64,000 nt of DNA from Vibrio plantisponsor (GCF_013041605.1 NZ_JABEQC010000008.1:186001-250000); one strand, 5' to 3'. Numbered from the stretch's first letter, positions 49,990 to 60,121 are shown. The notes: a model not told the origin generated them from the letters alone. Made by a program: numbers and translations.

Positions 49990-50565
49990 TTAGTGAATGG
50001 TCGGTGCTTTGTCTTGCTCAGGTTTAATCCCCAGCTCAGCATGCAGAAGCAGCGCACAAGCTTTGACGTGCTCCAGCACCTGTTCTAAAAGGTGTGCTTG
50101 CTCTTCCAGATCATCGTCTTCATCAATGCCTAGCTTGGTAATTTCTTCAAGGTCTTCTAGTGCTTCTTTTGCATCAGATGACGCTTTGTTCAGAGAAGCC
50201 CCCGCTAAACCTAAACCTGAAATAAAGTGGTTTACCCAATCCGCGACTCCATCAGCAAAATCAAACAGCGCCTCTGGGCCTTCTCCAACCGGAAGAACAA
50301 GACTCAGCTCTAGAGTGGTGTCCGTCAACTCAGCATTGGTTGCCACTAAAAGTTGTTTTGCCATTTCAAGCGCTTTAACCGGCCAACCCATGCCTTCATT
50401 GGTGTAATCGAAAATCAAAGGCTGCCAGCTGTCGTCTTTCAAACTTAATCCACCAGCTAACATGCCAGTCAACAAACCGTGCAGTTCAGCAGGATTTATG
50501 CCTAACGAAGCTGACTTCAGCTCGCCAGATAAAATGTCGTAAGTCGGAAATGTAATGTCGCTCAT
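49990..50565 (-). CDS. ygfB: UPF0149 family protein YgfB
   Basis: This helical protein of unknown function is conserved in gammaproteobacteria. In Pseudomonas aeruginosa YgfB represses genes of the alp pathway. The 191-residue protein shows [13 protein letters not shown] near 27-39, [20 protein letters not shown] near 102-121 and a strongly acidic segment (DEDDDLEEQ). It leads ygfB-ubiH-ubiI and is divergent from zapA. Confidence 0.92.
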   Translation of the reverse strand: MSDITFPTYDILSGELKSASLGINPAELHGLLTGMLAGGLSLKDDSWQPLIFDYTNEGMGWPVKALEMAKQLLVATNAELTDTTLELSLVLPVGEGPEALFDFADGVADWVNHFISGLGLAGASLNKASSDAKEALEDLEEITKLGIDEDDDLEEQAHLLEQVLEHVKACALLLHAELGIKPEQDKAPTIH

Positions 50566-50806
50566 AACGGGCTCATAATCAGAAAAATAAGCCCAATCCT
50601 ACCACTTCAACACTCATGCGAAAACGCTCAAGTTGCCAATTGTGGCTAGCTTTTACGCAAATTGACTAAGAACTGAGTTTTCGTTACTCATTTTTGATAG
50701 ATAATCGGGAAAAGCTTGAATCTTGAGAGCGCTTTACCTATAGTTTCCCCCACGATGGTCACTTGAGAAGTATCATCTTTGGCGATATGAATAGAGTTCA
50801 TTTATC

Positions 50807-51115
50807 ATGAGTAATCAAGCGGTTGACGTTGAAATTTTAGGTAAAATGACACGGGTAAATTGCCCAGCGGGTCAGGAAGACTCTCTGATCAGTGCAGCCC
50901 AAGATCTAGACCGACGATTAAAAGAAATGGCTGACCGCACAAAAGTAACGAATGAAGTGAAGCTCTTAACTATTGCGGCGTTGAACATTTGCTATGAGTT
51001 GCAAACTTATCAGCAGCAAAATAGTGGTCAACAGCAAGAAATCAGTGAACGCATGGAAAAGCTCACCGTTTCTCTAGAAGAAGCTCTCAATAAGGTGACA
51101 CTAGAACGAATCTAG
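50807..51115 (+). CDS. zapA: Cell division protein ZapA
   Basis: ZapA binds and bundles FtsZ at the division ring. The 102-residue protein has an N-terminal alpha/beta domain (VEILGKMTRVNCPAGQE) and a C-terminal coiled coil (YELQTYQQQNSGQQQ, ISERMEKLTVSLEEAL). It is immediately upstream of 6S RNA and fau, the conserved gammaproteobacterial arrangement. Confidence 0.95.
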   Translation: MSNQAVDVEILGKMTRVNCPAGQEDSLISAAQDLDRRLKEMADRTKVTNEVKLLTIAALNICYELQTYQQQNSGQQQEISERMEKLTVSLEEALNKVTLERI

Positions 51116-51132
51116 ACGTCCGCCATCAAAAG

Positions 51133-51318
51133 TATTTACCCTGGGGTGTTTGTCAGTGGATTTAAGTCCCCGAGCCGATAAGCAATACCCAAGGATTAGT
51201 ACTTAGTAGCTATTGAGCAAGCTTGGCTCGTACCGAGAAGCCTACGGTTACCATTGCTGATCCGCCTTGAACTAGCTGGTTCAAGGGCCACAATCTACAA
51301 CGGCACTCTGGGGTTCCC
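51133..51318 (+). ncRNA. ssrS: 6S RNA
   Basis: 6S RNA mimics an open promoter and sequesters sigma-70 RNA polymerase in stationary phase. The terminal stem forms between ACCCTGGGGTG near the 5' end and CACTCTGGGGT near the 3' end; conserved elements AAGTCCCCGAGCCGATA, GTACCGAGAAGCCT and CTTGAACTAGCTGGTTCAAGG are all present. About 186 bases, with ends estimated from the closing stem. It fills the whole gap between zapA and fau, the expected place. Confidence 0.93.
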
Positions 51319-51320
51319 TA

Positions 51321-51905
51321 ATGTTGTATTCACGACAAGAACTAAGAACACTTATCCGCGAAAAACGTAATCAACTTGCCAGTGATGTTCAGTTTCAGGC
51401 AAGCCAAGAGCTTATTGAACGTTTTTCCACTCTGCCAGAAATGCGCACATGCCAGAAGATTGCTCTCTATCTCTCAACCGATGGCGAACTGGATACCCAA
51501 CCGTTAATTGAATGGCTTTGGTCACAAGGTAAAAGTATTTACCTGCCTGTCTTACACCCTTTTTCTGCTGGTCATTTACTGTTTCTGCATTATCAGCCAG
51601 AGACACCGATGACTTACAACAAATTTGGCATTCTTGAGCCTAAACTCAATCAAACCCTCATTTGTCCGGTCAAAGAACTGGATCTTATCTGCACACCATT
51701 GGTTGCTTTTGACTCTCAGGGCCATAGATTAGGCATGGGCGGCGGCTATTATGACCGAACTCTCGAACCTTGGTTTACTACAGGTAAAGGGGCATCTCCA
51801 TTAGGTTTAGCTCATGATTGCCAGCATGTAGACGAACTGCCAACAGAAGAGTGGGATGTTCCCTTGCCTAAAATCGTTACTCCTAGCCAAATTTGGCAGT
51901 GGTAA
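51321..51905 (+). CDS. fau: 5-formyltetrahydrofolate cyclo-ligase
   Basis: This enzyme recycles 5-formyltetrahydrofolate to 5,10-methenyltetrahydrofolate using ATP. The 194-residue protein has the family start SRQELRTLIREKRNQL, the substrate loop and the signature GHRLGMGGGYYDRTLEPW near 135-152. The ATG lies 3 bases after the 6S RNA, so it is expressed by readthrough from ssrS. Confidence 0.95.
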   Translation: MLYSRQELRTLIREKRNQLASDVQFQASQELIERFSTLPEMRTCQKIALYLSTDGELDTQPLIEWLWSQGKSIYLPVLHPFSAGHLLFLHYQPETPMTYNKFGILEPKLNQTLICPVKELDLICTPLVAFDSQGHRLGMGGGYYDRTLEPWFTTGKGASPLGLAHDCQHVDELPTEEWDVPLPKIVTPSQIWQW

Positions 51906-51950
51906 TCACCGCATTTAACGCCTACTGAGCCAAACATCACTGAAATGACG

Positions 51951-52080
51951 CTATACCCAAACTACTTGGCGTTGCAGGTAGGCGGCAAGTGAGTGAATCC
52001 CCATGACCACAAATTACCATGCGTGATTGGGGTGAACGAACGTAGCCAACACCCCTGCAGCTTCAAGTAGGAAGGGGATA
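51951..52080. repeat. ERIC (intergenic repeat unit) element
   Basis: This 130-bp imperfect palindrome matches the ERIC consensus: left end CTATACCCAAACTACTTGG, TTGCAGGTAGGCGGCAAGTG, AGTGAATCCCC, then GATTGGGGTGAACGAACG, TAGCCAAC and TGCAGCTTCAAGTAGG toward the right end. ERIC elements are non-autonomous repeats of enterobacteria and vibrios, transcribed as part of mRNAs. It lies between fau and rpiA, in the 312-bp gap. Confidence 0.9.
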
Positions 52081-52104
52081 ACTTCAATTATTCAGAAACC
52101 GAAG

Positions 52105-52133
52105 TACATCTCTCAATCTTTTGCGTATATAAT
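52105..52133 (+). promoter_or_regulatory. Candidate rpiA promoter
   Basis: A perfect TATAAT (52128-52133) lies about 85 bp before rpiA. The -35 region is weak (TACATC with a 17-base spacer). Confidence 0.5.
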
Positions 52134-52217
52134 CCCGCGCACGCTAACGTTTATATAAAACATACAGCTTTCACTTAGAAATCAAGTTTTCGCAAAAAAT
52201 CGTCTCAGGAGATGGGC

Positions 52218-52874
52218 ATGACTCAAGATGAAATGAAAAAAGCTGCCGGTTGGGCTGCACTTAAATACGTAGAAAAAGGCAGCATTGTCGGCGTTGGTAC
52301 TGGTTCAACAGTGAATCACTTCATCGATGCTTTGGGTTCAATCAAAGATGATATTAAAGGTGCCGTATCAAGCTCTATCGCTTCAACTGAGAAGCTTAAA
52401 GGTTTAGGCATTGAAGTCTTCGATTGTAACGATGTTATGAGCCTAGACATCTATGTTGATGGTGCAGATGAAATCAACCCTCAACGTGAGATGATCAAAG
52501 GTGGCGGCGCAGCGCTTACTCGTGAAAAAATCGTTGCCGCTATTGCAGATAAATTTGTTTGTATCGTTGATGATACGAAAGCTGTTGATGTACTAGGTAC
52601 ATTCCCACTTCCAGTTGAAGTGATCCCGATGGCTCGTTCATACGTTGCTCGCGAACTGGTTAAACTTGGCGGCGATCCGGTTTACCGTCAAGGTGTGGTG
52701 ACCGACAACGGTAACGTGATTCTTGACGTTCACGGACTACACATTACTCATGCTAAAGACCTAGAAGCAAAGATTAACGGTATCGCAGGTGTGGTAACTA
52801 ACGGTCTGTTCGCTATTAGCGGAGCCGATGTGGTGATCACAGGTACTCCTGAAGGCGCAAAAATCGAAGAATAA
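52218..52874 (+). CDS. rpiA: Ribose-5-phosphate isomerase A
   Basis: RpiA interconverts ribulose-5-phosphate and ribose-5-phosphate in the pentose phosphate pathway. I chose [17 protein letters not shown] (218 residues) because AGGAG lies 7 bases before this ATG; an ATG two codons upstream is too close. Motifs: [16 protein letters not shown] near 24-39, the catalytic DGADEINPQ near 80-88 with [11 protein letters not shown] following. It lies upstream of serA, as in E. coli. Confidence 0.97.
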   Translation: MTQDEMKKAAGWAALKYVEKGSIVGVGTGSTVNHFIDALGSIKDDIKGAVSSSIASTEKLKGLGIEVFDCNDVMSLDIYVDGADEINPQREMIKGGGAALTREKIVAAIADKFVCIVDDTKAVDVLGTFPLPVEVIPMARSYVARELVKLGGDPVYRQGVVTDNGNVILDVHGLHITHAKDLEAKINGIAGVVTNGLFAISGADVVITGTPEGAKIEE

Positions 52875-52910
52875 TTCTAAAAAACGAACAATTTTCGTTA
52901 TTTGATTACA

Positions 52911-52935
52911 AACGGCACCTCTGGTGCCGTTTTTG
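52911..52935 (+). terminator. Terminator after rpiA
   Basis: The stem AACGGCACC/GGTGCCGTT with a 3-base loop runs into TTTTTG. Confidence 0.92.
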
Positions 52936-53027
52936 TTACTTTTCTATTAAGAAAATTATGCCTTATTCCGTAATTTTCTTACCCAATCACAAAAAAATTT
53001 GATAACTTAATGGTCAGAACAAACGCA

Positions 53028-53043
53028 ACGAAAACGTTTGCTT
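53028..53043. promoter_or_regulatory. Candidate PurR operator upstream of serA
   Basis: ACGAAAACGTTTGCTT agrees with the consensus ACGCAAACGTTTGCGT at 14 of 16 positions, including the central AAACGTTT. It lies 81 bp before the serA ATG. SerA feeds the serine-glycine one-carbon supply for purine synthesis, so control by PurR is plausible. Confidence 0.55.
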
Positions 53044-53124
53044 TTTAAATTTAGATTATTAATTGTGTAGTTCGCTTGATGTTTCACGCATCAGCCCTCC
53101 CTTTCCATTTTAAGGACGAGAATA

Positions 53125-54354
53125 ATGGCCAAAGTTTCACTGGAAAAAGAAAAAATTAAGATACTACTCCTTGAAGGACTTCACCCATCTTCGGTAGAAG
53201 TACTGCAAGCTACAGGCTACACCAACATTGAATACCACAAAGGCTCACTAGAAGAAGATGAACTGATCGAAGCAATCAAGGATGTTCATTTTATCGGTAT
53301 TCGTTCCCGTACCAACCTAACAGAAAAAGTGATTAACGCTGCAGACAAACTAGTAGCGATTGGCTGTTTCTGTATTGGTACAAACCAAGTAGATCTTGAT
53401 GCTGCCGCAGCTCGCGGTGTTCCAGTGTTCAACGCTCCATTCTCAAACACGCGTAGTGTTGCAGAACTTGTTCTAGGTGAAATCCTACTTCTATTACGCG
53501 GTATCCCTGAAAAGAACGCTCTTGCTCACCGTGGTATTTGGAAGAAGAGTGCAGACAACTCATATGAAGCTCGTGGTAAAGCTCTAGGTATTATCGGCTA
53601 TGGTCACATCGGTACTCAGCTAGGTATTATCGCAGAGAACTTAGGTATGCGTGTTTACTTCTACGATATCGAAAACAAGCTATCACTAGGCAACGCAACT
53701 CAGATTCACACCATGAGTGAACTACTGAATAAGTGTGACGTTATTTCTCTTCATGTTCCTGAAACACCAGAAACAAAGAATATGATGGGTAAAGAGGAAT
53801 TTGACCGCATGAAGCCGGGTTCAATCTTCATTAACGCAGCACGCGGCACAGTAGTTGATATCCCAGCGTTATGTGATGCAATGGAATCTGGTCACCTGGC
53901 TGGTGCAGCCATCGACGTATTCCCAACAGAACCGGGGTCAAACAAAGAAGCGTTTGAATCTCCGCTAATGAAATTCGATAACGTCATTCTGACTCCTCAT
54001 GTGGGTGGCTCAACTCAAGAAGCACAAGAGAATATCGGTATTGAAGTGGCTGGTAAGCTAGCGAAATACTCAGATAACGGTTCTACGCTTTCAAGTGTTA
54101 ACTTCCCTGAAGTTTCACTACCAGAACATCGTCAATGTTCGCGTCTGCTGCACATTCACGAAAACCGCCCTGGTATTTTGACCCAAATTAACACCATTTT
54201 TGCATCAGATGGCATCAACATCGCAGCTCAGTACCTACAAACAACCGGAAACATCGGTTATGTGGTTATTGATGTTGAAGCAGATCGCTCATTAGAAGCA
54301 CTGGATAAACTAAAAGGTATCGAAGGCACTATTCGCGCACGTATCCTGCACTAA
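53125..54354 (+). CDS. serA: D-3-phosphoglycerate dehydrogenase
   Basis: SerA catalyses the first step of serine synthesis and is inhibited by serine through its ACT domain. The 409-residue protein shows the NAD-binding GIIGYGHIGTQLGIIAENLG near 155-174, the signature stretch NAARGTVVDIPAL, the catalytic histidine in LTPHVGGSTQEAQ near 292-304, and a C-terminal ACT domain (HIHENRPGILTQINTIF). AAGGACGAG precedes the ATG. Confidence 0.98.
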   Translation: MAKVSLEKEKIKILLLEGLHPSSVEVLQATGYTNIEYHKGSLEEDELIEAIKDVHFIGIRSRTNLTEKVINAADKLVAIGCFCIGTNQVDLDAAAARGVPVFNAPFSNTRSVAELVLGEILLLLRGIPEKNALAHRGIWKKSADNSYEARGKALGIIGYGHIGTQLGIIAENLGMRVYFYDIENKLSLGNATQIHTMSELLNKCDVISLHVPETPETKNMMGKEEFDRMKPGSIFINAARGTVVDIPALCDAMESGHLAGAAIDVFPTEPGSNKEAFESPLMKFDNVILTPHVGGSTQEAQENIGIEVAGKLAKYSDNGSTLSSVNFPEVSLPEHRQCSRLLHIHENRPGILTQINTIFASDGINIAAQYLQTTGNIGYVVIDVEADRSLEALDKLKGIEGTIRARILH

Positions 54355-54411
54355 TGTTTTAATCTCTAAAACTGACCACCAGCTGAAACTGGTGGTTAAG
54401 TGATAGAAAGT

Positions 54412-54440
54412 AAAAAACCAGCCAATCGGCTGGTTTTTTC
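54412..54440. terminator. Bidirectional terminator between serA and ilvH
   Basis: The A-run, stem ACCAGCC/GGCTGGT and T-run lie between convergent serA and ilvH. A second hairpin (ACCACCAG/CTGGTGGT, 54375-54396) precedes it on the serA side. Confidence 0.9.
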
Positions 54441-54473
54441 GTTCAATGGTTCTTCGACTATATCGAAAAGATA

Positions 54474-54968
54474 TTAGCTACGTAATGCTCGTTCGCCACG
54501 AGCAATACCAACCACACCACTTCGAGCCACTTCAACCACTTCTGTTACTTCGGCCATTGCCTGAATAAAGGCATCGAGTTTTTCGCTGGTGCCAGCAAGC
54601 TGAACTGTATACTGAGAAGCCGTAACATCCACGATTTGACCACGGAAAATATCTGTTGTGCGATTCACTTCGGTACGAGCAAAACCTGTCGCTTTCACTT
54701 TAATTAACATCAACTCCCGTTCGATGTGATCACCCTCTGTCACTTCCTGAACTTTAAGCACATCAATCAACTTATGCAGTTGTTTCTGAATCTGCTCAAG
54801 CTGCATTTCAGTTGAAGTAGTGGTTAAGTTCAAACGCGATAAAGTGCCATCATCGGTCGGCGATACGTTCAAGCTCTCAATGTTGTAGCCACGTTGAGAG
54901 AACAGACCAACAACGCGAGACAAAGCACCTGGTTGGTTTTCCATCAATATTGAAATAATGTGTCTCAT
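54474..54968 (-). CDS. ilvH: Acetolactate synthase isozyme III, small subunit
   Basis: IlvH activates IlvI and confers valine feedback inhibition. The 164-residue protein has an N-terminal ACT domain (ISILMENQPGALSRVVGLFS, RGYNIESLNV) and a C-terminal domain with FRGQIVDVT. One base separates it from the ilvI stop, so the subunits are made together. Confidence 0.97.
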   Translation of the reverse strand: MRHIISILMENQPGALSRVVGLFSQRGYNIESLNVSPTDDGTLSRLNLTTTSTEMQLEQIQKQLHKLIDVLKVQEVTEGDHIERELMLIKVKATGFARTEVNRTTDIFRGQIVDVTASQYTVQLAGTSEKLDAFIQAMAEVTEVVEVARSGVVGIARGERALRS

Positions 54969-54969
54969 C

Positions 54970-56691
54970 TTAGGTTCTCTCCGTTTTGCTCAACCACATT
55001 TTATCCATACCCTCGCCTTTGATTTGCATTGGGTACACGTGTTCAGTTTCATCTACATTGATATCAACAAAAACCAATCGGTCTTTCATATCCAATGCTT
55101 TTTGCAGGCCAGCTTCTAGCTCATCAGGTGTGTTGATGCGAATACCAACGTGACCATAAGCTTCTGCGATAGCTGCAAAATCCGGTACTGAACTCATGTA
55201 GGAGTTAGAGTGTCGCCCTTGATAAATAATGTCTTGCCACTGTTTTACCATGCCTAGGAAACGGTTATTCAGGTTAATGATTTTCACCGGAATATCGTAT
55301 TGCAACGCAGTGGATAGCTCCTGAATATTCATCTGGATACTGCCATCACCGGTTACTACTACCACTTCTTCTTGTGGCATAGCAAACTTAACGCCCATAC
55401 CAGCTGGCAGACCAAAGCCCATAGTGCCTAAGCCACCTGAGTTGATCCAACGACGTGGTTTATTAAACGGATAGTAAAGTGCTGCAAACATCTGATGCTG
55501 GCCTACGTCTGATGCTACGTAAGCATCGCCATTAGTCAGTTTAAATAAAGTTTCAATCACTTGCTGAGGCTTAATGCGTTCGCTTGATGTTTCGTAAGAC
55601 AAACATTTACGATCGCGCCACACTTGAATTTCGCTCCACCATTGTTCAATGGCTTCCACATCGTTGCCACCTTCTTGTTCACCAAGAAGCTGCAACATAG
55701 TTTCCAAAACTTGATCCGCAGAACCTACGATTGGCAGATCAACTTTTACGTTTTTGGAAATAGAAGATGGGTCGATATCGATATGCATGATCTTCGCATT
55801 CGGACAATATTTCTCAAGATTGTTGGTGGTTCGATCGTCAAAACGAACACCGATACCGAAGATCAAATCTGAATTGTGCATTGCCATATTAGCTTCATAC
55901 ACACCGTGCATTCCCAACATACCTAGGGCATTCTTATGTGTTCCCGGGAACACGCCTAACCCCATAAGTGTGCTAACGACTGGCAAATTCAGTTTTTCTG
56001 CTAGCTGCTGCACTTGTTCGTGAGCACCAGCGATAGACGCACCACCACCCACGTAAAGCACAGGTTTTTTCGCTTCTAGAAGAGCTTTTAATGCTTTCTT
56101 GATTTGACCTTTATGACCTGAAGTCGTCGGGTTATAAGAACGCATCTTAATTGATTCTGGGTAATGGTATGGAAGCTTAATCTGCGGATTCATTACGTCT
56201 TTTGGCAGATCGATCACCACTGGACCGGGGCGACCGGTCGATGCAATGTAAAACGCTTTCTTGATCGTTTCTGGAATATCTTCTGCTTTCTTTACTAGGA
56301 AACTGTGCTTAACGATCGGGCGAGAAACACCAACGATGTCACACTCTTGGAAAGCATCATTACCGATCAAATTGGTTGCTACGTTACCTGAGATTACGAT
56401 CATCGGGATCGAATCCATGTACGCCGTTGCGATACCAGTAACAGTATTTGTTGCACCAGGGCCAGAGCACACTAGCACCACACCCGGTTTACCCGTAGCA
56501 CGTGCATAGCCGTCAGCCATGTGAGTTGCTGCTTGTTCATGACGAACAAGAACATGCTTTATTTTTTCGGTTTTTTCGTGGAGGGCGTCGTAGATATCAA
56601 GAACGGAACCACCTGGGTAGCCAAAAATTTGTTCTACGCCTTCTTCGATCAGAGACTGAACGACCATCTCTGCGCCGGATAACATTGCCAT
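54970..56691 (-). CDS. ilvI: Acetolactate synthase isozyme III, large subunit
   Basis: IlvI is the thiamine-diphosphate enzyme for the first common step of branched-chain amino acid synthesis. The 573-residue protein has [15 protein letters not shown] near 23-37, the activating glutamate in [16 protein letters not shown] near 49-64 and the metal/ThDP motif [15 protein letters not shown] near 440-454. An AAGGAG site precedes the ATG. The start [14 protein letters not shown] resembles the E. coli IlvI start. Confidence 0.97.
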   Translation of the reverse strand: MAMLSGAEMVVQSLIEEGVEQIFGYPGGSVLDIYDALHEKTEKIKHVLVRHEQAATHMADGYARATGKPGVVLVCSGPGATNTVTGIATAYMDSIPMIVISGNVATNLIGNDAFQECDIVGVSRPIVKHSFLVKKAEDIPETIKKAFYIASTGRPGPVVIDLPKDVMNPQIKLPYHYPESIKMRSYNPTTSGHKGQIKKALKALLEAKKPVLYVGGGASIAGAHEQVQQLAEKLNLPVVSTLMGLGVFPGTHKNALGMLGMHGVYEANMAMHNSDLIFGIGVRFDDRTTNNLEKYCPNAKIMHIDIDPSSISKNVKVDLPIVGSADQVLETMLQLLGEQEGGNDVEAIEQWWSEIQVWRDRKCLSYETSSERIKPQQVIETLFKLTNGDAYVASDVGQHQMFAALYYPFNKPRRWINSGGLGTMGFGLPAGMGVKFAMPQEEVVVVTGDGSIQMNIQELSTALQYDIPVKIINLNNRFLGMVKQWQDIIYQGRHSNSYMSSVPDFAAIAEAYGHVGIRINTPDELEAGLQKALDMKDRLVFVDINVDETEHVYPMQIKGEGMDKMWLSKTERT

Positions 56692-57043
56692 ATTTTCTCC
56701 TTACCAGAAGCCGATTAACACGGTCGGTTAATTGGTCTGGTTTTACATAGTCTAGGGCTTATTCGTAGCCTAATTCGAAAACTTTCCGCTTTCAGCTATG
56801 TCCCGCTTTTGTCATAACAAAAGCTAAGGTAACGCAACAACTTTAACCCTTTCTTAGCATTAGGTCTAACCACTAATTTGATGCAATCTCGGCGATATAT
56901 TGCAGAAGCTTATTCAACAAGTATCAACGATTACCTCGAAGCATCGACACAGAGGATAGTTTTAGAACAACAATGAAAAACGGTACAAAATATTAACACC
57001 CGTCGCGTAATGAATGGCGAAACGAGCCACTTTCTGCCACATA
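56692..57043. promoter_or_regulatory. ilvIH upstream region
   Basis: This gap of about 350 bp between ilvI and the terminator of the next gene holds the ilvIH promoter region. A perfect 8-bp inverted repeat GCTTTTGT/ACAAAAGC (56805-56824) is present. I found no leader peptide rich in Ile, Leu or Val and no attenuator, which is consistent with Lrp-type rather than attenuation control, but no Lrp site can be claimed by eye. Confidence 0.4.
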
Positions 57044-57081
57044 TAAAAAATCCCCAGTAAGAGATAATCTCACTGGGGATC
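57044..57081 (-). terminator. Intrinsic terminator of the acyl-CoA synthetase gene
   Basis: On the minus strand, ATCCCCAGT/ACTGGGGAT with an internal GAGAT/ATCTC stem is followed by TTTTTTAT. Confidence 0.9.
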
Positions 57082-57119
57082 GATGTTTATTGTCGGTGTT
57101 TAGAAATCAGTAGCGAGAA

Positions 57120-58922
57120 CTACTTTTTCTTCTCCTGATACATCTCTTCAATCTCGTCTTGATAGCGAGTATTGATCACCTTACGACGCAGCTTTTGCGT
57201 CGGTGTTAACTCACCTTCATCCATAGAGAAAGCTTTCGGTAACAATTTGAATTTTTTAACTTGTTCAAACTTCGCTAAACCATGTTGAAGTTCATTAATG
57301 CGTTTTTCAAACATCTCTAACACTTCACTGTTTTTTAGTAGCTCTAAACGGTCGTGATATTTGATATTCAGTTCTTTAGCATGTTCTTCTAACGCATCAA
57401 AACAAGGAACAATCAGCGCCGAGACAAATTTACGTGTATCTGCAATAACCGCGATTTGTTCGATGAAATGATCTTTACCGATCGTGCCTTCAATAACCTG
57501 AGGGGCAATATATTTGCCACCCGACGTTTTCATCAGTTCTTTGATGCGATCGGTAATAAACAGGTTGCCATGCTCATCAATATGACCAGCATCGCCCGTT
57601 TTTAAGAAGCCGTGTTCATCAAATGTCTTTGCCGTCTCTTCCAGCATTTTGTAGTAGCCGCGCATCACCATTGGACCACGAACCAAAATCTCGTTGTTTT
57701 CACCAATCTTAACCTGAGCACCCGGCATAGACAGACCAATAGAATCAGGGTTGAAACATTTGTCATCCCAGCAAGAAACCGTCGCGGTTGTTTCGGTCAT
57801 ACCGTAGCCAAGTTTCACATTGATTCCGATGGCATGGAAAAATCGGCCAATCGTCTCATCTAATTTGGCACCGCCACATGGCATAAAGTTGATGCGCCCG
57901 CCTAATAATCCTCTCAATTTAGACAGAACCGCTTTATCCGCGATGCCGTAGCATTGAGTAAGTAACCAAGACGGTTTACGGTGTTCTTGATGACAAACCG
58001 CCATCTTCGCACCCATGTTCACAGACCAAGTAAACATCACTTTGCGAATGAAAGAAGCTCTAGCCACTTTTTCATGGATAGCAGAGAAAATCTTCTCGTA
58101 GAAACGAGGAACCGCACACATTACTGTCGGACGAACTTCACTCAGCGCTTCACGAACATGCGAAACATCATGTAAGTAGCAGTTGGTCGCACCTTTATAA
58201 AGCACGTAGAAAGTCCAGGCACGTTCAAACACGTGGGACAGCGGAAGGAAACACAAGGATACATCGTCTTGAGTTAAGTTAAGACGCTGATCGTGTCCCT
58301 CTAACTGTGAACCGATATTACGGTAATCCAGCATCACACCTTTCGGCTGACCAGTTGTGCCAGAGGTATAGATTAAGGTTAGCAGATCTTCAAAGTTTGC
58401 CTGAGTAACGCGAGTTTCCAACTCTTCACGATCAGACTCTTGTCCCAACGCGATAAACTGTGACCAATGAACAGCATGTTCAAAACCGCTCAGGTCAATG
58501 TTGTCGTCCATAGCAACGACGAGCTGAAGTTGTTCACATTGTTCGAAAATGTCTAAAGCAATGTCGTATTGTGGCTGCTCGCCAACAAAGAGAATTTTGA
58601 CATCTGCATCTTGTAAGATATATGCAGATTGATCGGCGGTATTGGTCGGATAGATAGGGACAGTCACTGCTCTCAATTGCAATGCTGCAAAATCCGCAAT
58701 GGTCCATTGAGGAATATTGTTGGAGAAAATACCAACCTTATCCTGAACGCCAATATGTTGAGAAAGAAGCGCTAATGATAACGCGTCCATCTGCTGTCCA
58801 AATTGCGTCCAACTAATGCTTTTCCATGCATCCCTTATTTTGTGTTTCAGGGCACTACGATCACCGTTGTGAGAGACTTGCTCACGAACACGTTTAACGA
58901 TATGAAAATCTAAATTAGTCAT
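57120..58922 (-). CDS. Long-chain fatty-acid-CoA ligase (AMP-forming)
   Basis: This 600-residue acyl-CoA synthetase of the ANL superfamily activates long-chain fatty acids. Motifs: the P-loop [18 protein letters not shown] near 190-207, [15 protein letters not shown] near 368-382, the ATP-binding [15 protein letters not shown] near 441-455 and [19 protein letters not shown] near 457-475. Length and N-terminus fit the FAA1-type long-chain group rather than canonical FadD (about 560). The gene is monocistronic: terminators lie on both sides. A perfect palindrome sits just upstream of its ATG. Confidence 0.92.
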   Translation of the reverse strand: MTNLDFHIVKRVREQVSHNGDRSALKHKIRDAWKSISWTQFGQQMDALSLALLSQHIGVQDKVGIFSNNIPQWTIADFAALQLRAVTVPIYPTNTADQSAYILQDADVKILFVGEQPQYDIALDIFEQCEQLQLVVAMDDNIDLSGFEHAVHWSQFIALGQESDREELETRVTQANFEDLLTLIYTSGTTGQPKGVMLDYRNIGSQLEGHDQRLNLTQDDVSLCFLPLSHVFERAWTFYVLYKGATNCYLHDVSHVREALSEVRPTVMCAVPRFYEKIFSAIHEKVARASFIRKVMFTWSVNMGAKMAVCHQEHRKPSWLLTQCYGIADKAVLSKLRGLLGGRINFMPCGGAKLDETIGRFFHAIGINVKLGYGMTETTATVSCWDDKCFNPDSIGLSMPGAQVKIGENNEILVRGPMVMRGYYKMLEETAKTFDEHGFLKTGDAGHIDEHGNLFITDRIKELMKTSGGKYIAPQVIEGTIGKDHFIEQIAVIADTRKFVSALIVPCFDALEEHAKELNIKYHDRLELLKNSEVLEMFEKRINELQHGLAKFEQVKKFKLLPKAFSMDEGELTPTQKLRRKVINTRYQDEIEEMYQEKKK

Positions 58923-58934
58923 CTATCTACCTAT

Positions 58935-58952
58935 AGCTTACACCTGTAAGCT
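58935..58952. promoter_or_regulatory. 18-bp palindrome at the start of the acyl-CoA synthetase gene
   Basis: AGCTTACA-CC-TGTAAGCT is a dyad with perfect 8-base arms, 12 bases upstream of the ATG. It could be a repressor operator or an mRNA hairpin occluding translation. It does not match the FadR consensus. Confidence 0.5.
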
Positions 58953-59040
58953 TAATCGAGCGCACAAGTGTACCGATTGAACTACAAAAGGCAACTGACA
59001 AACATCAAACTTATGGATAATTTTAGACTTAGCGAACAAT

Positions 59041-59080
59041 AAAAAAGCCTTGAGTTGGTCTCCCTTCCCAAGGCTTTTTC
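59041..59080 (-). terminator. Intrinsic terminator of leuO
   Basis: On the minus strand, AAGCCTTG and CAAGGCTT form the stem, followed by TTTTATTG. It lies between leuO and the acyl-CoA synthetase gene. Confidence 0.85.
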
Positions 59081-59119
59081 TTAACGTCCTGTTTTAAATA
59101 GTTAACGTGGAATCACGTC

Positions 59120-60079
59120 TTATTTGCGGGCAATCACTTCGCGACAAATCATCATCAATTGGTCTCGTAACCAAATGTGACCACGGTCTTTTTCACTCGA
59201 TTCATGCCAGCTTAAGTAACCGCTGATTTTCGCGTTATCAAACGGGAAGTCTAGGATTTGTAGCATATCTGCATTTGCCACGTTTTCTACCATCCAGCGA
59301 GGCGCAACAGTAACAAGCTCAGATTGACCAACCACGTACAAAACGTTGCTTAAGCTCGTGCCTTCGTAACTTGAAGAGCAGTATAGCTCTTGATAAGCCT
59401 GCTCTGAAAAACTGCGTTGGCCGTGAATTTTTGATAGCTTAGCGTGCTTCTCTTGTGTCAGCTCTTCGCGAGTCACTTTGCCTTGAATACGAGGGTGAGA
59501 TTTTGCTGCAACAACCACTAACTCATCTTGGAAAAGCTCTGTGCTTGAGAATCCCTGTCCATCGAAATGTGCGTAGTCGATAACAAAATCAGTATCTTGA
59601 TAACGCATACGCTCCGCCAACATGCGGTCAAATTCTGCATCTAAGTGCAATTGGATACTTGGCGCAATTTCATGAATGGTTTCCATGATCTTCGGTGCAA
59701 AACGAATATCACACGGGCTGCAAATAGCCAGTTTGAATAAGCGACTGGATGTTTCTGGCGCAAACACAGAACTTGGTAACTCATTACGGATAAGTTGAAG
59801 AGCTTGGCGAATTGGACCAAACAACTGACGAGCACGCTGAGTAGGCTGAATACCACGACCTTGGCGCATGAAGAGTTCGTCATTAAACATTACTTTAAGA
59901 CGAGCAACCGCATTACTTACCGCAGGCTGCGACATACCCAGATTATGAGCTGCACGAGTAATATTTTGCTCTTGCATTACAGCATCAAAAACCGTCAGCA
60001 GGTTTAAATCGACACCACGTAAAACGCTTTCCATACGATAACTAGAAATGGCTCCCATGCCGCCGTTTTTATCTAACAT
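59120..60079 (-). CDS. leuO: LysR-type regulator LeuO
   Basis: LeuO is a global transcription factor; in Vibrio cholerae it acts downstream of ToxR in bile and acid responses, and in enterobacteria it antagonises H-NS. The 319-residue protein has an N-terminal winged helix-turn-helix (VFDAVMQEQNITRAAHNLGM, SQPAVSNAVARLK near 52-64) and a periplasmic-binding-protein-like effector domain. Nearness to leuA fits LeuO, although two genes intervene here. The upstream 400-bp gap is AT-rich and holds twin palindromes. Confidence 0.93.
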   Translation of the reverse strand: MLDKNGGMGAISSYRMESVLRGVDLNLLTVFDAVMQEQNITRAAHNLGMSQPAVSNAVARLKVMFNDELFMRQGRGIQPTQRARQLFGPIRQALQLIRNELPSSVFAPETSSRLFKLAICSPCDIRFAPKIMETIHEIAPSIQLHLDAEFDRMLAERMRYQDTDFVIDYAHFDGQGFSSTELFQDELVVVAAKSHPRIQGKVTREELTQEKHAKLSKIHGQRSFSEQAYQELYCSSSYEGTSLSNVLYVVGQSELVTVAPRWMVENVANADMLQILDFPFDNAKISGYLSWHESSEKDRGHIWLRDQLMMICREVIARK

Positions 60080-60121
60080 TCGCTATACCTCTAAATTAAT
60101 CTATCCAATCAAATATCAAAC

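Noticed and set aside
49997..50407. 136-codon open frame antisense to ygfB
   Set aside because: Serine-rich low-complexity peptide produced by the acidic codon pattern of ygfB on the other strand.
56810..56833. Short leader peptide upstream of ilvI
   Set aside because: A 7-residue minus-strand frame exists, but it has no Ile, Leu or Val codons and no following terminator, so it is not an attenuation leader.
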